This document shows, piece after piece, positions 5,310-8,683 of a stretch of DNA of 8,683 bases. Source of the DNA: Flavobacterium sp. (lineage in GTDB: Bacteria > Bacteroidota > Bacteroidia > Flavobacteriales > Flavobacteriaceae); assembly GCA_030152225.1 (NCBI GenBank), contig JASLHL010000132.1:1-8683 (forward strand), given 5' to 3'. A program made the position numbers and the translations under genes. Positions within the stretch are counted from its first letter, which is position 1. Each line of letters starts with the position of its first letter. The notes under the pieces were generated by a model. The model was not told the DNA's origin. It worked only from the letters and a program-made list of their open reading frames with translations, and did not search any database.

Positions 5310-6113
5310 TTAAATAGTCAACCAAATATTTTCTGCTTCCAGACTCGTTCTATCAAAAAAATCCTTAGGATTATACCCTGTCAGTTTTTTGAATTCTTTG
5401 ATTAAATGGGATTGATCAAAAAACAAATGATTATGTGTCAATTGGGTTAATGTTTGATCAGGTTGATCTTGAAAGCTCTGTATGGTATTTCTGAATCGGG
5501 CGATTTTTTTATAATCAGAAGCATTCTTTCCTACTCTTTTTTTCAAATACTTGGACACATATTGCCGCGATATTCCAAGGTTTTTTGCGATATCTTCAAT
5601 AGCATATCCACCATCTAATTGCCTTAAAAGCTCCATCAACAACTGATCTTCTTTTCTTTTAAATCGCTTCAACAAATAATCTTCAATTAGCTCTTTAATA
5701 CAGGTTGTTTGATTGACAATACGCTCCATATCGCTTTTGAATGTTGTATGCGATTGAAAATCATCAACCATTTCCGAATTAAAACAACCAATATCATCAA
5801 AAAACTGCTGTAGCCCGAAGGGTTTAAAATATAAGGTCAATTCCTTTACCTTATCTATATAGTTAATTTCTAGCGGTTGTGTATAATTGTAGGTCAAACT
5901 CAAAACCGATTTCCCTTCTGCTTTGGAAATGTATACTTTATTTCCTTCTTGCCGAAACGCAGCATGATGTAAATAAGTCAGTATAAGATAATTCGTTGGA
6001 AAGGTTAAATACCTTCTTGGAAAGACTGTATGTTCATCTAAGAGATAATACGGCTCAATATATTCCTTCAGTACAGGACTCACTGGTCTATTAAATTTAA
6101 AAGCAATATTCAA
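5310..6113 (-). CDS. AraC-family transcriptional regulator
   Basis: This 267-residue protein has two parts. The N-terminal portion (1-150) resembles the sensor-like domain common in Bacteroidota AraC proteins, with YFKPFGLQQFF at 95-105. The C-terminal part is an AraC-type DNA-binding domain with two helix-turn-helix units: residues about 171-194 (IEDIAKNLGISRQYVSKYL) and about 221-252 (ending FKKLTGYNPKDFF). The second unit carries the usual family ending, although the segment HNHLFFDQSHLIKEF is more typical of this subgroup. No effector can be inferred. The frame has no ATG at its beginning. TTG at 6113 is the best start, because the first in-frame ATG comes at codon 115, deep in the N-terminal domain, and the upstream frame to the stop at 6186-6188 holds no ATG. 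The gene precedes the S41 peptidase gene by 64 bases and may control or be cotranscribed with it. Confidence 0.88.
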   Translation of the reverse strand: MNIAFKFNRPVSPVLKEYIEPYYLLDEHTVFPRRYLTFPTNYLILTYLHHAAFRQEGNKVYISKAEGKSVLSLTYNYTQPLEINYIDKVKELTLYFKPFGLQQFFDDIGCFNSEMVDDFQSHTTFKSDMERIVNQTTCIKELIEDYLLKRFKRKEDQLLMELLRQLDGGYAIEDIAKNLGISRQYVSKYLKKRVGKNASDYKKIARFRNTIQSFQDQPDQTLTQLTHNHLFFDQSHLIKEFKKLTGYNPKDFFDRTSLEAENIWLTI

Positions 6114-6306
6114 AATACAGGTAAAACTATTGATAATTAGACATACATATTTTAGTGGTAGAAACCAGCGAAGTAATAAAACACACTAAAACATTGATTT
6201 TAAGCTAAAATATAAAAACAAACGTTATCAATACCTCTATTTTAATTTTTTCAACCGTTCTTCTCTCGTCTCTTTCTCTTATACACTTTCATCTAGATCC
6301 ATTAAA
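6114..6306. other. Upstream region of the AraC gene with short inverted repeats
   Basis: I see no convincing gene here. TTTTAGTG (6150-6157) and CACTAAAA (6184-6191) form an 8-base inverted repeat with a 26-base spacer. A related ATTTTA-AGC-TAAAAT palindrome follows at 6197-6211, so a TTTTAG half-site recurs three times. These could be operators for the regulator, but AT-rich DNA makes such repeats easy by chance. A pyrimidine-rich tract covers about 6251-6290. No exact TAnnTTTG box for the regulator gene was found; near matches are TATATTTT and TAACGTTTG (one base too long). Confidence 0.35.
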
Positions 6307-6307
6307 T

Positions 6308-6339
6308 AAAAAAATCCAGAGAGCGATTGCTCTCTGGAT
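6308..6339 (-). terminator. Intrinsic terminator of recQ
   Basis: ATCCAGAGAGC (6314-6324) and GCTCTCTGGAT (6329-6339) form a perfect 11-base stem with the loop GATT. On the minus strand it is followed by seven T residues (6308-6314, partly within the stem). It lies 50 bases downstream of the recQ stop codon, so it ends recQ transcription and separates recQ from the AraC gene. Confidence 0.9.
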
Positions 6340-6388
6340 GGTATTTTTCTATATCTCAAGGACTTTTTCTTATGATAAAAATCAGCGG

Positions 6389-8584
6389 TTAGTTAGCTTC
6401 TTTGGTAATAAATTGAATTCGCATTAATCGCAATTCATCCGTATCATATTCACCATCAAACTCTGTCATGGCCGTTTTGATATTATCTGATTCCGAATCC
6501 ATAAAGTAATCGTAGATTTCTTCCTGTTGATCTTCATCCAATACTTCATCTAACCAATAGTCAATATTCAGTTTTGTTCCAGAATACACGATTTGCTCCA
6601 TTTCTTTTAATAAGGCATCCATATCGAGTCCTTTAGCTTTGGCAATATCATCCAAAGACAATTTGCGATCAACACTCTGAATAATATACAACTTCAAGGC
6701 AGAATTAGCTCCTGTAGATTTGACCACTAAATCATCGGGTCTGATGATGTCGTTTTCCTCCACATAATTTTGAATTACATCGACGAAGTCTTTCCCAAAT
6801 TTCTTAGCCTTTCCATCGCTTACCCCAATAATATTAGCCATTTCTTCCAATGTAATAGGGTATTTCAAACACATTTCTTCCAACGATGGATCTTGAAAAA
6901 CTACAAAAGGAGGTACTCCCGCTTTTTTGGCTACTTTTTTGCGCAAATCTTTCAACAGATTAATCAAGACTTGATCAATCACTGCTTCAGCTCTTGGTGC
7001 ATCGCTTTCTACTAAGGCATCTCCTTCTGTATATTCGTGATCTTCTGTCATCATAAACGAAACAGGATGCTCAATAAAGCGTTCTCCAGCTTCTGTGACT
7101 TTTAAAACACCATAGGTTTCAATGTCTTTTTTCAGATAACCAGCAACATTCGCTTGTCTAATCAAGGCTAACCAAAAGCGTTCATCTTGATGCTTACCAC
7201 TACCAAAAAAGGGCTGAGCATCTGTTTTATTTACTTTTAAAAGAGCATTCAACTTACCTAAAAGTACGAATACAATTTCTTTTGTTTTATATACTTGTTT
7301 TGTTTCAGCAATGATCTTCAACACCTGTTGAAGTTCGTCTTTAGCTTCACTTTTTTTCTTCGGATTGCGAACATTGTCATCCATATCCGCCCCTTCTCCG
7401 TGTATTTCGTCAAATTCCTCGCCAAAATAATGGAGTAAAAACTTGCGTCTTGACATGGATGTTTCGGCATAGGCCACAACCTCTTGCAACAAGGCAATTC
7501 CTATTTCTTGTTCAGCGATAGGTTTTCCTGCCATAAATTTCTCCAGCTTTTCGATATCTTTATACGAGTAATAGGCCAAACAATACCCTTCTCCACCATC
7601 TCTACCTGCTCTACCTGTTTCTTGGTAATAGCTTTCAAGTGATTTGGGAATATCGTGATGAATAACATAACGCACATCTGGTTTGTCAATTCCCATTCCA
7701 AACGCAATGGTAGCTACTACCACATCGACATCTTCCATCAGGAACATATCTTGGTGTTTAGCTCTTGTCTTTGCATCCAATCCCGCATGATAAGGTACCG
7801 CACTAATCCCATTTACTTGGAGTACATTGGCGATTTCCTCTACTTTCTTGCGACTCAAACAGTAGATAACCCCCGATTTTCCTTTGCGTTGTTTGATAAA
7901 GCGAATAATATCACTTTCAATGTTTTTTGTTTTGGGTTTTATCTCGTAGTATAGGTTGGGTCTATTAAACGAAGCTTTAAAAACATTGGCATTGGGAATT
8001 TCTAAGTTTTTTAAAATATCTTCTTGAACTTTTGGCGTTGCCGTAGCAGTTAAGCCAATAATGGGAATATCACCTAGTTGTCGGATAATATTCCTCAAAT
8101 TTCTGTATTCGGGTCTAAAATCGTGTCCCCATTCAGAGATACAATGCGCCTCATCAATGGCGACAAACGACAGTTCCACTTCTTGTAAGAAGTTGACATA
8201 TTCTTCTTTTGTCAATGATTCTGGGGCAACGTATAACAATTTTGTTATGCCTTTTTTAATATCGTCTTTAACCTGATTTACTTCAGTTTTGGTTAAAGAA
8301 GAATTTAAAACATGGGCAATTCCTTGCTCTGTTGACAAGCTACGAATAGCGTCTACTTGATTTTTCATCAGGGCAATCAACGGAGAAACAACAATGGCAG
8401 TCCCGCCTAAAACCAACGCAGGCAATTGATAGCAAAGTGATTTACCACCACCTGTAGGCATGATCACAAATGTGTTGTGTCCAGAGATTATGCTTTTCAC
8501 CACGTCTTCTTGGAGACCCTTAAACTGGGAAAAGCCAAAAAATCTCTTTAACTCTTTGTGCAAGTCAATTTCAATTGATTTCAT
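6389..8584 (-). CDS. recQ: ATP-dependent DNA helicase RecQ
   Basis: This 731-residue 3'-to-5' DNA helicase serves recombination and replication-fork repair in the cytosol. The core shows Walker A TGGGKS (44-49), the DEAH box (144-147) in the RecQ form IDEAHCISEWGHDFRPEY, motif III GLTATAT (177-183), and motif VI QETGRAGRDG (321-330). An RQC-like region follows (about 340-515), then an HRDC domain (about 532-608, ending near GKDFVDVIQNYV). A C-terminal extension (about 620-731) has a predicted winged-helix-like part (LSLDDIAKAKGLDMDAL) resembling the HTH_40 domain of other RecQ proteins, and an acidic tail. The zinc-binding cysteines of E. coli RecQ (CxxCxxC after the SRRKFLLHYFGE segment) are absent: residues 388-407 read as a Glu/Asp-rich linker with no cysteine. 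The ATG start is consistent with the family N-terminus. Only a near-consensus -7 box, TATCTTTA (about 8618-8625), is visible upstream. Confidence 0.95.
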   Translation of the reverse strand: MKSIEIDLHKELKRFFGFSQFKGLQEDVVKSIISGHNTFVIMPTGGGKSLCYQLPALVLGGTAIVVSPLIALMKNQVDAIRSLSTEQGIAHVLNSSLTKTEVNQVKDDIKKGITKLLYVAPESLTKEEYVNFLQEVELSFVAIDEAHCISEWGHDFRPEYRNLRNIIRQLGDIPIIGLTATATPKVQEDILKNLEIPNANVFKASFNRPNLYYEIKPKTKNIESDIIRFIKQRKGKSGVIYCLSRKKVEEIANVLQVNGISAVPYHAGLDAKTRAKHQDMFLMEDVDVVVATIAFGMGIDKPDVRYVIHHDIPKSLESYYQETGRAGRDGGEGYCLAYYSYKDIEKLEKFMAGKPIAEQEIGIALLQEVVAYAETSMSRRKFLLHYFGEEFDEIHGEGADMDDNVRNPKKKSEAKDELQQVLKIIAETKQVYKTKEIVFVLLGKLNALLKVNKTDAQPFFGSGKHQDERFWLALIRQANVAGYLKKDIETYGVLKVTEAGERFIEHPVSFMMTEDHEYTEGDALVESDAPRAEAVIDQVLINLLKDLRKKVAKKAGVPPFVVFQDPSLEEMCLKYPITLEEMANIIGVSDGKAKKFGKDFVDVIQNYVEENDIIRPDDLVVKSTGANSALKLYIIQSVDRKLSLDDIAKAKGLDMDALLKEMEQIVYSGTKLNIDYWLDEVLDEDQQEEIYDYFMDSESDNIKTAMTEFDGEYDTDELRLMRIQFITKEAN

Positions 8585-8683
8585 TATTTTTGTATGGTAT
8601 TTTACATAAATTTGCAGTACCTAAAGATAAACATTTTCTTTGGTGCAATCCTAATATTTAACATTCTCGTCATTTTGAATACA
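8585..8683. other. Upstream region of recQ, no gene seen
   Basis: This 99-base AT-rich end holds the recQ leader and probably its promoter. The best minus-strand candidate is a TATCTTTA box with one mismatch to TAnnTTTG, with a TTG about 16 bases upstream, shorter than usual. No start codon with a supported reading frame is visible on the + strand before the window ends. A divergent gene may begin just beyond. Confidence 0.4.

Noticed and set aside
6770..8276. Open frames on the + strand, and one on the minus strand (7501-7707), inside recQ
   Set aside because: All are shadows of the conserved helicase frame, whose motifs run without interruption from Walker A to HRDC.
1..8683. Search for CRISPR arrays, insertion sequences, prophage, toxin-antitoxin or defence genes
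   Set aside because: No regularly spaced repeats, transposase motifs, terminal repeats, target duplications or defence-type domains were seen; all large genes are recognisable housekeeping or common families. RecQ alone is not evidence of a defence system.

Overview
This window looks like ordinary chromosome from a Flavobacteriaceae member (Bacteroidota), plausibly Flavobacterium or Myroides; the genus is inference. The sequence is AT-rich. Several genes are preceded by the Bacteroidota promoter form (TAnnTTTG -7 box, in two cases with a TTG about 19-20 bases upstream). The tRNA has no encoded CCA, and the RecQ and S41 proteins look like the flavobacterial forms. I see no phage, insertion sequence, CRISPR array, defence island or novel multi-gene system.

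Left part (1-2600): nearly everything reads leftward. A tRNA-Thr(UGU) with a well-formed promoter sits at 42-115, and the first 7 bases of the window may be the start of a second tRNA. Next come a small helical protein of unknown function (196-459), a class I mannose-6-phosphate isomerase, manA (515-1483), a zinc-dependent 6-pyruvoyl-tetrahydropterin synthase/QueD family enzyme (1580-1996) and a type I isopentenyl-diphosphate isomerase, idi (2003-2530). Idi and the pterin enzyme are 6 bases apart and form an operon behind one strong promoter. manA has its own -7 box. The longest open frames of both manA and idi begin 22 codons too early, at or upstream of the promoter, so I moved both starts downstream.

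Middle (2600-6390): a short conserved-looking histidine-rich protein (2703-2945) is the only rightward gene. It is divergent from idi and ends at a very strong bidirectional terminator (2958-3002), shared with a leftward gene for a large exported S41-family peptidase (3014-5245). Upstream of the peptidase, 64 bases away on the same strand, is an AraC-family regulator (5310-6113) that appears to start with TTG. A 275-base gap follows, holding short inverted repeats and the recQ terminator.

Right part (6389-8584): a complete ATP-dependent RecQ helicase with helicase core, HRDC and a C-terminal winged-helix-like extension, but without the four zinc-binding cysteines of classical RecQ. The last 99 bases hold only its upstream region.

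Functionally the window joins housekeeping metabolism (isoprenoid precursors, pterin/queuosine-type chemistry, mannose phosphate), translation, DNA repair and one exported hydrolase with a possible local regulator. The most interesting points are the start-site corrections, the cysteine-free RecQ, the PTPS-like active-site spacing, the tRNA promoter folded inside a hairpin, and the two unexplained small proteins.
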